This document shows positions 33,100-41,781 of a stretch of 64,000 nucleotides of DNA, in pieces. The notes beneath the pieces are model-generated. The model worked only from the letters and a program-made list of their open reading frames with translations. It ran no database searches and was not told where the DNA came from. This stretch comes from Ensifer sesbaniae (lineage in GTDB: Bacteria > Pseudomonadota > Alphaproteobacteria > Rhizobiales > Rhizobiaceae). The stretch spans positions 1,610,863 through 1,674,862 of the forward strand of contig NZ_JABEKU010000002.1 in the NCBI RefSeq assembly GCF_013283665.1, given 5' to 3'. A program made the translations under genes and the position numbers. Position 1 is the stretch's first letter, and the number at the start of each line of letters is the position of its first letter.

Positions 33100-34110
33100 T
33101 CAGTTCCCTGGGGCAGGCGTGGCCCTGACGCGCGTGTTATCGGCAAGGCCGGTCGGGAAGGGCGAGACGACGCGCGCGCCGTCCTCCAGTCCCGAGAGGA
33201 TCTCGACGCCGCCCGCGCCGCGTATGCCGGTTTTCAAGTCGCGGATCCTGGCACGATTGCCGTCGATCACCACGGCCTTCGTCCCTTCCAGCGCTACGGT
33301 CGGGATGATCAAGGCGTCATGCGCTACCCGCACGATAATGTTGACGTCGGTCGACATGCCGATCCGAAGCGGTGTGTCATCAGGGAGGCGGAAGCGGACG
33401 CGATAGGTCTTCGTCACCGGGTCGCCCTTGGGAGTGATGCTGTCGACGGTCGCCTCCAGCCTTCGGTCGGGGAAGGCATCCGATCGCAACAGCGCGCGCT
33501 GACCGACTTCGACGCGCGGAATGTCCTCTTCGTTGACGTCGGCCGTCACGATCAGCGGCTTCGGTTCCCCGACCCAGAAGAGCACCGTGCCGAGATCTGC
33601 GACCTCGCCGATCTCGCCGTCCTGCCTGAGTACCTGACCGGCGCTCGGCGCTCTCAGCACATAGGTCGCGAGCCGCGCCTGACGGCCGGCGACGAGGGCT
33701 TCGAGCTGGCCGAGTTCGCTGCGTGCCCGGTCGACTTCCTGTTCGCTGATCGTACTCCGCTCGGAGAGTGCCAGCTTCCGCCGATACTCCTCCTGCGCCA
33801 GCGTCAACCGTGCCTGGAGTTCGCCGAGTGCTGCCCGCGCCTCGGTGTCGTCGAGGCGGGCGAGCACATCGCCCTTGGCGACGCGTTCGCCTTCGCAATT
33901 GCATTGTTCGACGATCCGTTCGGAGACCGTTGGAGTGACCTTCGCCCAGGTGCGCGGCTCTACGACGCCATCCGCATAGATGATCTCCGCCGCGTCGCCA
34001 CGCTTCGGGGCGATTGTGGAAACAGGTGTGGGACGAAACAGATACCAGGAGCCGGCCGCGCCGATGGCGACGATAACCGCCGCTCCGATTGCATAACGAG
34101 CCATCCGCAC
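33100..34110 (-). CDS. MacA-like periplasmic adaptor (HlyD/RND membrane fusion protein)
   Basis: 336 residues. An N-terminal anchor (AIGAAVIVAIGAAGSWYLF) is followed by the lipoyl half-motif around GERVAKGDVLARLDDTEARA. A coiled-coil hairpin (LQARLTLAQEEYRRKLALSERSTISEQEVDRARSELGQLEAL) comes next, then the second lipoyl half (VLRAPSAGQVLRQDGEIGEV) and beta-barrel domains. NCEG near residue 73 is unusual because of its Cys residues. It is the first gene of the adaptor-permease-ATPase operon and diverges from a TetR gene with a palindrome between. No outer-membrane factor is encoded here, so a TolC homologue elsewhere would be needed. Confidence 0.85.
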   Translation of the reverse strand: MRMARYAIGAAVIVAIGAAGSWYLFRPTPVSTIAPKRGDAAEIIYADGVVEPRTWAKVTPTVSERIVEQCNCEGERVAKGDVLARLDDTEARAALGELQARLTLAQEEYRRKLALSERSTISEQEVDRARSELGQLEALVAGRQARLATYVLRAPSAGQVLRQDGEIGEVADLGTVLFWVGEPKPLIVTADVNEEDIPRVEVGQRALLRSDAFPDRRLEATVDSITPKGDPVTKTYRVRFRLPDDTPLRIGMSTDVNIIVRVAHDALIIPTVALEGTKAVVIDGNRARIRDLKTGIRGAGGVEILSGLEDGARVVSPFPTGLADNTRVRATPAPGN

Positions 34111-34152
34111 GAGACTCTCCTTGAATGCGTCCAGTCGGTTCGGTATAAATAG

Positions 34153-34165
34153 ACCGACGGTCGGT
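34153..34165. promoter_or_regulatory. TetR operator palindrome
   Basis: ACCGAC (34153-34158) and GTCGGT (34160-34165) are perfect arms around one G, in the 145-bp gap between the adaptor gene (start 34110) and the TetR gene (start 34256). Such ACCGAC-type palindromes are typical of TetR efflux regulators. Confidence 0.7.
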
Positions 34166-34255
34166 TTGTTTCAAGGATGCGTATCACCCTTGCCGTCGGG
34201 AGCGTCGTGAACCGTGCCGTGAGCCCCGTGCCAAGCCGCCGTTCTGGGAGAGCTT

Positions 34256-34942
34256 ATGGTCAGAACGAAGAAATCGCCGGAAGTCCGATCGAACGAGCTG
34301 ATCGATTGCGCCGAGCGGCTGTTCTTCCAGCATGGCTACGAGAACACGACGGTCAACGACGTCATCCGCGAAGCCAATGTCTCCAAGGGTGCCTTCTACC
34401 ACTATTTCGTCTCGAAGGAGGCGCTGCTGGAGGCGGTCGCGACCCGGATGGCGCGGCGGAACCTGCAGGAATTGCAGCCGCTTGCCGAGGACCCGTCGCT
34501 CGATGCGGTCGGGCAGTTGAACGTGCTTTTCGCCGGCTCGCGGCGGATGAAGGTTGAAATGGCGCCGCAGCTGAAGAACACTTTCAACGCCTTGTTCAAG
34601 CCTGAAAACGTCGTTCTCTACCATCGTATCGACGAGGCACTGCAGGATGTCAGCCTGCCGCTCGTAACGCAGATGTTGCGGCGCGGGCATGAAGCCGGAA
34701 CGCTGGATGCGCCCGATCCGGAAGCCGCGGCGCTGATGTTACTGGAGCTGCGGCTGAGTGTCGCCAAGGTGATGCACAGGGCGTTGCAGCGCTACGAGGC
34801 CGGCGACCTCGACGGCGCGGCGACGATGCTCGACGGCTGGATGCGGACCTATGGCACCGCAATCGAGCGTTTCCTCAAGCTCCCGGACGGATCGATCGAG
34901 GTGACCGAGCCGGGCTTCGCCCGCGCCTTTCTGGAGGCGTGA
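34256..34942 (+). CDS. TetR-family repressor of the MacAB-like operon
   Basis: 228 residues. The HTH at residues 10-57 (ELIDCAERLFFQHGYENTTVNDVIREANVSKGAFYHYFVSKEALLEA) is canonical TetR; the rest is a helical ligand-binding domain. The start ATG has GGGAG upstream. It diverges from the efflux operon with a palindromic site in the gap, so it most likely represses both directions until a toxic ligand binds. Confidence 0.9.
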   Translation: MVRTKKSPEVRSNELIDCAERLFFQHGYENTTVNDVIREANVSKGAFYHYFVSKEALLEAVATRMARRNLQELQPLAEDPSLDAVGQLNVLFAGSRRMKVEMAPQLKNTFNALFKPENVVLYHRIDEALQDVSLPLVTQMLRRGHEAGTLDAPDPEAAALMLLELRLSVAKVMHRALQRYEAGDLDGAATMLDGWMRTYGTAIERFLKLPDGSIEVTEPGFARAFLEA

Positions 34943-35038
34943 GCGGAAGCTCGACCGCGGTTAGCTGCTTTCGCGACGAAAGTAAGCAATTCCGAACGGA
35001 ATATCGATTCAGGCTTATCCGGAAGTGCGCCGGAGACA

Positions 35039-35863
35039 TCAGCCCTTTGGTGCCCCGCGCAGTGCCGAAGCCGGGTAGCGCAGTGTCGGGTCGAAGGGGT
35101 TGAGCTTGCTGCTGATCGCCTGCGCTTCGGCTTTCAAGAGATCGGTGATGGTGCCGCTTCGCGTTTCCGTCAGGCGCGACGCCAGCGTGCCGATGCTTAA
35201 CGAGGCGACCGCGATGCCGTTGCGGTCGAGCACGGGGACGCCGAGACCCGCCATGCCCTCGATCATCTCGAAATTCATCTGCGCAGCACCGATGCGTCGC
35301 ACCTCCTCGATCTTGATGCGCAGGTCCACCTCGTCGATCGCGGCCCGGTCCATGATGCGCGGCATGTTGAACTTGATGATCGCCTCGCGCTCCTCCTCCG
35401 GCAGATGGGCAAGGATGGCGATGCTGCCTTGGCCGATGCCGAGCGGCACCTTGCCGCCGATGTCGCCGGTAAAGGAACGGATCGGGAAGGGGCCTTCGAC
35501 CCGGTCGAGGCATATCGCATCGAAGTTGCTGCGCACCAGCAGGAAGACGGTGTCGTTGAACGTGGCGGATAGCCTCAACAGCGACGGCCTGGCGATGTCG
35601 AGGATGCCTTCTCGTCTGCGTGCCTGCGATGCGATCGAGAAGAACTCCAGCGACAGGCGATAGGATTTTCCTTCCGGCATCTGCTCGACAAGGCCTTCGG
35701 CAATCAGGCTCTTCAACAATCGATGCGCCGACGGCTGGGTGAGATTCAGCCTGCGCGCGAGATCGATCACCCGCACACCTTCGCTCGCGTTCTCCGCGAG
35801 GTCTTTCAGGATGTGGATCGCCTTGGAGAGGCTGGAGCTTCCGGCATTCTCTAATTCCGACAT
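35039..35863 (-). CDS. IclR-family regulator of the amine dehydrogenase/ABC operon
   Basis: 274 residues from the ATG at 35861-35863; the 28-residue extension to 35947 runs through the promoter. The HTH (LSKAIHILKDLAENASEGVRVIDLARRLNLTQPSAHRLLKSLIAEGLVE) and the effector domain (GIGQGSIAILAHLPEEEREAI, GMAGLGVPVLDRNGIAVASLSIG) are those of IclR/KdgR proteins. It is divergent from the 36176-42837 operon, with AT-rich DNA and inverted repeats between, so it probably responds to the substrate imported by that operon. Confidence 0.9.
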   Translation of the reverse strand: MSELENAGSSSLSKAIHILKDLAENASEGVRVIDLARRLNLTQPSAHRLLKSLIAEGLVEQMPEGKSYRLSLEFFSIASQARRREGILDIARPSLLRLSATFNDTVFLLVRSNFDAICLDRVEGPFPIRSFTGDIGGKVPLGIGQGSIAILAHLPEEEREAIIKFNMPRIMDRAAIDEVDLRIKIEEVRRIGAAQMNFEMIEGMAGLGVPVLDRNGIAVASLSIGTLASRLTETRSGTITDLLKAEAQAISSKLNPFDPTLRYPASALRGAPKG

Positions 35864-36175
35864 TTGCGTGCTTCTTTCGAAATTGACATAAAAGGATTCC
35901 ATATATTGGACTTTTTTAACAAAAGATTCCGAAATAGAAAATTGCATTTGTGTTTTTCGTCAATTTCCTGGAGTTAATTCACAAGCCTTACTCAGGGGTG
36001 AGCGTGGACAACGTGGATAGCCGATCCGGCTATCGCGAACGCTAAGCCGTGTCTTCGCCGGACCGCGTCGCCTGAAGCGAGGTTTGATGGTTGACGACGT
36101 ATCGTCGCCGCCGGGATCGCCGACAAGAAAAACGGGGCAGGCGATCCCTGGGGCAGCGACCCTGGGAGAGTGAGC
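35864..36175. other. Divergent regulatory region, IclR gene / ABC operon
   Basis: 312 bp without a gene. The half nearest the IclR gene is AT-rich. Repeated AAAGGATTCC- and AAAGATTCC-type tracts (35891-35930), TCCA-N5-TGGA (35898-35910) and a perfect repeat at 36016-36034 make it the likely control region for both directions. Confidence 0.55.
36016..36034. promoter_or_regulatory. Perfect inverted repeat in the leader of the ABC/dehydrogenase operon
   Basis: GATAGCC (36016-36022) and GGCTATC (36028-36034) around GATCC. It may be an operator or an mRNA hairpin, since it lies 142 bp upstream of the first gene. Confidence 0.4.
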
Positions 36176-37234
36176 ATGAGTTTCCTGAACCTCGAAAAGG
36201 TCTCCAAGTTCTATGGATCGGTTGCGGCCGTTCACGATTTCGACCTGGCAGTCGAAAAGGGCGAGTTCATCTCGCTGCTCGGGCCTTCCGGCTGCGGCAA
36301 GACGACGACCCTGCAGATGATCACCGGGCTCGTTCGTCCCTCGGCCGGCGCAATCACCATGGGCGGCCGCGACATCACCCATCTGCCGCCGCCGCAACGC
36401 GAGCTCGGTGTTGTCTTCCAGAGCTACGCGCTTTTCCCACACATGACGGTCGCCCAGAACGTCTCGTTCGGCCTGGAAATGCGCAAGGTCGCGAAGGCGG
36501 AGCGCGACAAGCGCATCAAGGAGATCCTGGCGCTCGTCCATCTGTCGGCGCTGGCGGATCGTTATCCGCGCGAGATGTCGGGCGGCCAGCGCCAGCGCGT
36601 TGCGATCGCCCGTGCCCTCGTCATCAATCCGCCGGTGCTGCTGCTCGACGAGCCGTTGTCGAACCTCGACGCGCAGCTTCGCGAGGAGATGCAGTTCGAA
36701 CTGCGCCGCATCCAGCAGACCGTCGGCATCACCACGATCATGGTGACCCATGACCAGGCGGAAGCGCTGTCGATCAGCGACCGCGTCGTCGTCATGGAAC
36801 AGGGACGCATCACCCAGGTCGACACGCCCTACGAACTCTACGAACATCCGCGCAACGACTTCATCTCGTCCTTCGTCGGCAAGTCGAACTTCCTGCGCGC
36901 GACGTCAGCCTTCAACGGCAAGGGTGCGTCGATCAGCATCGACAACACGCCGATCCGCTTCAACACCGATCGCCGTGAGCCGGAAGGCAAGGTCTCGGTC
37001 TTCATCCGCCCGGAAAAGCTGCGGCTGACCGTGCCCGGCGAGGGCCAGATCCAGGGCAAGGTGACGACCCGCTATTTCATGGGCAGCCAATGGCTGGTGA
37101 GCGCCGAGACTCCGGCGGGCGTTCTCGCTGTCGCGGTTCCCAATATCGGCGCGCCGCCGCCGATGGAAGGTGAAAGCGTCGGGCTCGCCTGGCAGAACGG
37201 CGATTGTCGTGTTCTGGCGGGAGCCGCCAGATGA
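36176..37234 (+). CDS. Polyamine-type ABC transporter ATP-binding protein (PotA-like)
   Basis: 352 residues from the ATG after GGGAGAG. Walker A (GPSGCGKTT), Q-loop (GVVFQSYALFPHMTVAQNV), signature (MSGGQRQR), Walker B (VLLLDEPLSNLDAQ) and H-loop (MVTHDQAEAL) are clear. The C-terminal TOBE-like domain (residues about 260-350) fits PotA/UgpC-type ATPases. It overlaps the next gene by four bases. It powers the two permeases and the binding protein at the end of this operon. Confidence 0.93.
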   Translation: MSFLNLEKVSKFYGSVAAVHDFDLAVEKGEFISLLGPSGCGKTTTLQMITGLVRPSAGAITMGGRDITHLPPPQRELGVVFQSYALFPHMTVAQNVSFGLEMRKVAKAERDKRIKEILALVHLSALADRYPREMSGGQRQRVAIARALVINPPVLLLDEPLSNLDAQLREEMQFELRRIQQTVGITTIMVTHDQAEALSISDRVVVMEQGRITQVDTPYELYEHPRNDFISSFVGKSNFLRATSAFNGKGASISIDNTPIRFNTDRREPEGKVSVFIRPEKLRLTVPGEGQIQGKVTTRYFMGSQWLVSAETPAGVLAVAVPNIGAPPPMEGESVGLAWQNGDCRVLAGAAR

Positions 37235-38106
37235 TGGGCGCTCAGACCTCCGCCATCAAGCCGCGTCTGCTGGCACCCTTTGCCCTTTCCGGACCGGCGA
37301 CCCTGTTCTTCATCGGCCTCGTGCTGTTGCCGCTGCTGTTGACGATCATTCTTTCCTTCAACAGTTACGATTATACGGCCGGCATCCAGGGCGACTTTAC
37401 CTTCGCCAACTACCTGACGGTGCTGCAGGACGAATATTATCTCTCGACCTTCTGGCGGACGCTGCGCCTGGCGCTGCTGACAACGGTCATCACCGTGCTG
37501 ATCGGCGTGCCGGAGGCCTATGTTCTCTCGAACATGCGCAAGCCGTGGCGGTCGATCTTCCTCTTGGTGGTCATCGGTCCGCTGCTCGTCTCCGTCGTGG
37601 TGCGCACCTTCGGCTGGAGCATGCTGCTCGGCAAGAACGGCTTCGTGAACGGCGCGCTCGCGATCGTCGGCCTCGATCCGGTCCAGCTGCTCTATACGGA
37701 GACGGCGATCGTCATCGGCCTCGTGCATATCATGCTGCCATTCATGGTAATCCCCGTCTGGACGGTGCTGCAGAAGCTCGACCCGACCGTCGAGGCGGCA
37801 GCACTCACCCTTGGCGCCTCGCGTTTCACGGCCCTGCGCCGCATCGTCTTCCCGCAGGCAGCACTCGGCATCCTCTCGGGCAGCCTGATCGTCTTTGCGC
37901 TATCGGCAAGCTCCTTCGCCATTCCCGGTCTGCTTGGTGGCCGGCGGCTGAAGATGGCGGCGACGCTCGTCTACGACGAATTCCTGATCGAGCTGAACTG
38001 GCCGCTCGGGGCGACCATCGCGATCATCGTGCTCGTCGCCAATCTCGTGATCATGCTTGCCTATAACCGCCTCATCGAGCGGCAGGCAAAGCGCAAGCTG
38101 GGTTGA
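37231..38106 (+). CDS. Polyamine-type ABC transporter permease 1 (PotB-like)
   Basis: 291 residues starting ATG-ATG at the overlap with the ATPase stop. Six helices; the first is TLFFIGLVLLPLLLTIILSF. The EAA loop reads VEAAALTLGASRFTALRRIVFPQAALGILSG. This is the PotB position and type. It is paired with permease 2 five bases downstream. Confidence 0.9.
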   Translation: MMGAQTSAIKPRLLAPFALSGPATLFFIGLVLLPLLLTIILSFNSYDYTAGIQGDFTFANYLTVLQDEYYLSTFWRTLRLALLTTVITVLIGVPEAYVLSNMRKPWRSIFLLVVIGPLLVSVVVRTFGWSMLLGKNGFVNGALAIVGLDPVQLLYTETAIVIGLVHIMLPFMVIPVWTVLQKLDPTVEAAALTLGASRFTALRRIVFPQAALGILSGSLIVFALSASSFAIPGLLGGRRLKMAATLVYDEFLIELNWPLGATIAIIVLVANLVIMLAYNRLIERQAKRKLG

Positions 38107-38110
38107 AGCC

Positions 38111-38905
38111 ATGCAGAGAAACGGACCCATCGCTCTCGCTTTCCATAGCCTCGTCGTCGTCTTCATGCTGGCGCCGATGGTTGTGGTCTGCCTCGTGGCC
38201 TTCACGCCGGAAAACACGCTGGCGATGCCCTGGAATGGGCTCTCGCTGCGCTGGTTCGGGGCGGTTTTCCATCACGGCGACTTCATGTCGTCCTTCGGCA
38301 ACAGCGTCCGGCTCGCCCTGCTTGCGGCGACGATCTCGACGCTCTTTGCCGTGCCGGCGGCACTGGCGATCACCCGCTACGAGTTCCGCGGCCGTGAAGC
38401 GCTCAATGCCCTGTTCCTGTCGCCGCTGATCATCCCGCACCTGGTTCTCGGCGTCGCCTTCCTGCGTCTCTTCTCGCTGATGGGCATGGGCGGTTCCTTC
38501 GGCTGGCTGGTCGCCACCCACGCGATCGTCGTGACGCCCTATACGCTGCGCCTGATCCTCGCGTCGCTGACCAGCATGGACCGCAACGCCGAGAATGCGG
38601 CGCGCACGCTCGGAGCTGCGGAGTGGACGGTATTTCGCCGGATCACCATGCCGCTGATGCTGCCGGGGATCAGTGGCGGCTGGCTGCTCGCCTTCATCAA
38701 CAGCTTCGACGAGCTGACCATGTCGATCTTCGTCACCTCGCCGTCGACCGTCACCTTGCCGGTGCGCATGTATATGTACGCCAGCGAATCCATCGATCCG
38801 ATGATGGCGGCCGTCTCGACGCTGATGATCGCGCTTGCCACCGTCACGATGATCGTTCTCGATCGGCTGTTCGGCCTCGACCGGCTTCTGGTGGGCAAGG
38901 GCTGA
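38111..38905 (+). CDS. Polyamine-type ABC transporter permease 2 (PotC-like)
   Basis: 264 residues from ATG 38111. Helices include IALAFHSLVVVFMLAPMVVVCLVAF; the EAA loop reads ENAARTLGAAEWTVFRRITMPLMLPGISGGWLLAFINSFDELTMS, very close to PotC/PotI. It forms the channel with permease 1. Confidence 0.9.
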   Translation: MQRNGPIALAFHSLVVVFMLAPMVVVCLVAFTPENTLAMPWNGLSLRWFGAVFHHGDFMSSFGNSVRLALLAATISTLFAVPAALAITRYEFRGREALNALFLSPLIIPHLVLGVAFLRLFSLMGMGGSFGWLVATHAIVVTPYTLRLILASLTSMDRNAENAARTLGAAEWTVFRRITMPLMLPGISGGWLLAFINSFDELTMSIFVTSPSTVTLPVRMYMYASESIDPMMAAVSTLMIALATVTMIVLDRLFGLDRLLVGKG

Positions 38906-38911
38906 AATCTG

Positions 38912-39226
38912 ATGTCGATGCATCCGTTGCTTCGGCGGCGCTACCGCCTGGACGAGACACCCGTGCCCTTCGTGCTCAACGGAGCGCCCGAAACCGGCCG
39001 CCGCGGCGACACGGTGCTGACCGCAATCCTCTCGGTCAGCGGCCGCCTGAGAACGAGCGAATTCACCGGCGAGGACCGGGCGGGCTTCTGCCTGATCGGC
39101 GCCTGCCAGGATTGTTACGTCATGTTGGCGGATGGCAGCCGCGTCAGGGCCTGCAGCACGGCCCTGCGGCCGGGCATGGCCTTCATCACCGATCCCGGCG
39201 AGATGGCGGAGGCGGCCCATGAGTGA
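38912..39226 (+). CDS. [2Fe-2S] small subunit of an FAD amine dehydrogenase (HcnA/OoxA-N-like)
   Basis: 104 residues, six bases after permease 2. VPFVLNGAPETGRRGDTVLTAIL and the cluster motif GFCLIGACQDCYVMLADGSR followed by VRACST give Cys residues in the Fer2_4 pattern (C-x4-C-x2-C ... C). Such small subunits occur in opine oxidases (OoxA/NoxA), HCN synthase HcnA and three-subunit D-hydroxyproline dehydrogenases (LhpBEF). It overlaps the next gene by eight bases, suggesting equal expression. Confidence 0.85.
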   Translation: MSMHPLLRRRYRLDETPVPFVLNGAPETGRRGDTVLTAILSVSGRLRTSEFTGEDRAGFCLIGACQDCYVMLADGSRVRACSTALRPGMAFITDPGEMAEAAHE

Positions 39227-40625
39227 GCTGCTGCAACCGGTCATCGTTGGCGCCGGACCGGCGGGCATTCGTGCCGCTGGGCGCCTCGTCCGCGCTGGCC
39301 TCAGGCCGATCGTGCTCGACGAAGGCCAGCGCGCCGGCGGCCAGATCTATCGCCGCCCGCTGATCGAGGATGGGCGTTCCTATCGCAGCCGTTATGGTTC
39401 GGAAGCCGGCAAAGCAAGAAAGCTCCACGAGAGCTTCGAGGCGCTGCTGCCCGAAATTGACTACCGGCCCGAAACGCTCGTCTGGAATGTTTCCCCGCCT
39501 GAGCGTGGCAATCAGCTCGATGTTCTCTCGGCCGGCGGTCATCGCCAGATCGGCTTCTCGCAACTGCTCCTCTGCACGGGGGCGACCGATCGCGTGCTGC
39601 CGTTCCCGGGCTGGACGACATCAGGCGTCTATACGCTCGGCGCCTCGCAGACGGCATTGAAGGCGCAGGGCTGCACGATTGGCGATCGCGTCGTCTTCAT
39701 GGGCTCCGGGCCGCTGCTCTATCTCGTCGCCTGGCAATACATGAAAGCCGGCGCACGCGTCGAAGCGGTCCTCGATACCGCGCCCTTCACATCGAAGCGG
39801 CACCTGCTGCCGCTCGCCGTTCGGGCATCCCGGATCGTCGGGCTCGGTCTCTTCTACGGGCTGCAACTCCAGCTTGCCGGTGTGAGGATCCATTACGGCG
39901 TGAGGCCCGAGATGGTTCTCGGCAAGGGCCAAGTCGAGGGACTGCGTTTCCGCCGGCGGACGCTCATGGGCGTGGCGAGCGAGACGATCTCCTGCGACGC
40001 GCTCGCCTATGGTTTTGCGCTCCGTCCGGAAACCCAACTTGCCGATCTTGCCGGTTGCCGTTTCCGCTTCGACGAGCGTGACCGCACCTGGCTGCCGGAA
40101 CGCGACGCTCTGGGCCGCACCAGCCGGCCGGATGTCTATGTCGCCGGTGACGGCAGCGGCATTGCCGGCGCCGATGCGGCAGAGATTTCGGGCGAACTCG
40201 CGGCGATGGCCCTTCTCGAGGATAGGGGGCAAGCATCGGCGGCGGATGCGCCGCGCCTGGTAACGGCGCGCGACGCGATCCTGCGTCAGCGCGATATCCT
40301 CGAAAGCGCCTTTCCCTTCCCGGACGATTGGTTTGAAACCGTACCGGACGAAACGACGCTCTGCCGGTGTGAGGAGATCACCATTGCCGAAGGACGCCAC
40401 GCCATTGCGAGCGGGGCCGTCACCGAGATCAATCGCCTGAAGGCGCTGAGCCGTGTCGGCATGGGCCGCTGCCAAGGGCGGATGTGCTCTGCTGCTGCGG
40501 CCGAACTCTTGAGCGGCACCTGCGGTACCGCCGCAGATAAGGTCGGCCGTCTACGCGCGCAGGCGCCGGTCAAGCCGATCCCGCTCGGCTTCAGCGCTGG
40601 CCTTGAAACGGAGGGGTGCTCATGA
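39219..40625 (+). CDS. FAD/NAD(P)-binding subunit of the amine dehydrogenase (HcnB/OoxA-like)
   Basis: 468 residues. The N-terminal FAD site is VIVGAGPAGIRAAGRLVRAGLR and DEGQRAGGQIYRRP; a second dinucleotide site is RVVFMGSGPLLYLVAWQYMKAG. YVAGDGSGIAGADAAEISGEL is the FAD C-terminal motif. A BFD-like [2Fe-2S] domain at about residues 375-435 (CRCEEITIAEGRHAI ... GMGRCQGRMC) has four Cys. The domain order equals HcnB and OoxA/LhpE alpha subunits, so it channels electrons from the substrate-oxidising subunit. It overlaps both neighbours. Confidence 0.88.
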   Translation: MSELLQPVIVGAGPAGIRAAGRLVRAGLRPIVLDEGQRAGGQIYRRPLIEDGRSYRSRYGSEAGKARKLHESFEALLPEIDYRPETLVWNVSPPERGNQLDVLSAGGHRQIGFSQLLLCTGATDRVLPFPGWTTSGVYTLGASQTALKAQGCTIGDRVVFMGSGPLLYLVAWQYMKAGARVEAVLDTAPFTSKRHLLPLAVRASRIVGLGLFYGLQLQLAGVRIHYGVRPEMVLGKGQVEGLRFRRRTLMGVASETISCDALAYGFALRPETQLADLAGCRFRFDERDRTWLPERDALGRTSRPDVYVAGDGSGIAGADAAEISGELAAMALLEDRGQASAADAPRLVTARDAILRQRDILESAFPFPDDWFETVPDETTLCRCEEITIAEGRHAIASGAVTEINRLKALSRVGMGRCQGRMCSAAAAELLSGTCGTAADKVGRLRAQAPVKPIPLGFSAGLETEGCS

Positions 40626-41764
40626 GCCGGCGTATCTCCATAGACGTCGCGATCATCGGCGGCGGGCTGGTCGGCAGCTCCGCAGCGCTCGCGATACGCA
40701 AGGCCGGGCTTTCCGTCGCGCTCATCGACAAGGGCTATTGCGGCGCCCAGGCCAGCGGCGTGAACTATGGCGGCGTACGGCGGCAGGGTCGCCCTCCCGA
40801 GCAATTGCCGCTTTCGCAGCGAGCGCACCGCATCTGGCCGCAACTGAAGGCGATGATCGGCATCGATGCCGAATATATGCGCTGCGGCCATCTGAAGCTT
40901 GCCCGCACCGAGAAGGATTTCGCCAAGCTCGAAGCCTATGCCGAGACGGTCAGGGACTATGGCCTTGGCCTCGAACTCATCGCTGGTTCGGCGTTGGAGC
41001 GCCGATTTCCCTGGCTTTCGGCGAAGGCGGTTGGCGCGTCGCTCTGCCCCGAGGACGGCCATGCCAATCCGCGTCTCGTTGCGCCCGCCTTCGCCCGGGC
41101 CGCTGAGCGCGCTGGCGTGGCAGTGCTGGAATTAACGCCGGTGCGTGACGTCGTGGCGACCGGCAACGGCTTCGGGATCCTCGCCGGCGACGGCGTCGAG
41201 ATCCGCTGCCGGCAACTGGTCAACAGCGCCGGTGCCTGGTCCGATCGTTTCGCGGCGCAGTTCGGCGAAGCGGTGCCGCTCATACGCATCTACCCGTCGA
41301 TGGTGGTGACCGAGCCGCTGCCGCTGCGCCTGCCTGTCAGCATGGGCGAGCAAGGCGGCAGCTTCTACGGCCGGCAGGTGGCACGCGGCAACTATGTCAT
41401 GGGCGGCGGCCGCGGCCTGCCGCTGGCCGACCCCGATTATTCACGCCCGTCGGTGACCGCGGCCTCCTCGGTCATGCAGCGCGCCATCGCGCTCTTTCCG
41501 CATCTCGCCCATGCCCAGGTCATCCGCTTCTGGTCCGGCACCGAGGCCGAGATGCCCGACGGCAACCCGGTGATCGGCCCGAGCGAAACGACATCAGGCC
41601 TCTTCCACGCCTTCGGCTTCTGCGGCGCCGGATTCCAGACCGCGCCGGCCGTCGGCGCGGTGCTTTCGGAGCTCGTCACCGAGGGGCGGAGTACCACGCC
41701 CATTGAAGCCTTTTCCATTGGCCGCTTCCGCAAGGTGACGGCCGAGACTGCAGCCTCGTTGTAA
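40622..41764 (+). CDS. Substrate-oxidising FAD subunit of the amine dehydrogenase (HcnC/OoxB/DadA-like)
   Basis: 380 residues, overlapping the previous stop (ATGA). VAIIGGGLVGSSAALAIRKAGLSV is the FAD site, with YGGVRRQGRPPEQLPLSQRA and GGGRGLPL further on. The C-terminus has VIRFWSGTEAEMPDGNPVIGPSE and FHAFGFCGAGFQTAPAVG, matching the DAO fold of OoxB, HcnC and glycine/D-amino acid oxidases. Together with the two preceding subunits it should oxidise a secondary amine (opine, D-amino acid, hydroxyproline-like). The exact substrate is open. Confidence 0.87.
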   Translation: MSRRISIDVAIIGGGLVGSSAALAIRKAGLSVALIDKGYCGAQASGVNYGGVRRQGRPPEQLPLSQRAHRIWPQLKAMIGIDAEYMRCGHLKLARTEKDFAKLEAYAETVRDYGLGLELIAGSALERRFPWLSAKAVGASLCPEDGHANPRLVAPAFARAAERAGVAVLELTPVRDVVATGNGFGILAGDGVEIRCRQLVNSAGAWSDRFAAQFGEAVPLIRIYPSMVVTEPLPLRLPVSMGEQGGSFYGRQVARGNYVMGGGRGLPLADPDYSRPSVTAASSVMQRAIALFPHLAHAQVIRFWSGTEAEMPDGNPVIGPSETTSGLFHAFGFCGAGFQTAPAVGAVLSELVTEGRSTTPIEAFSIGRFRKVTAETAASL

Positions 41765-41781
41765 ACAGAAAGGGGAATACC

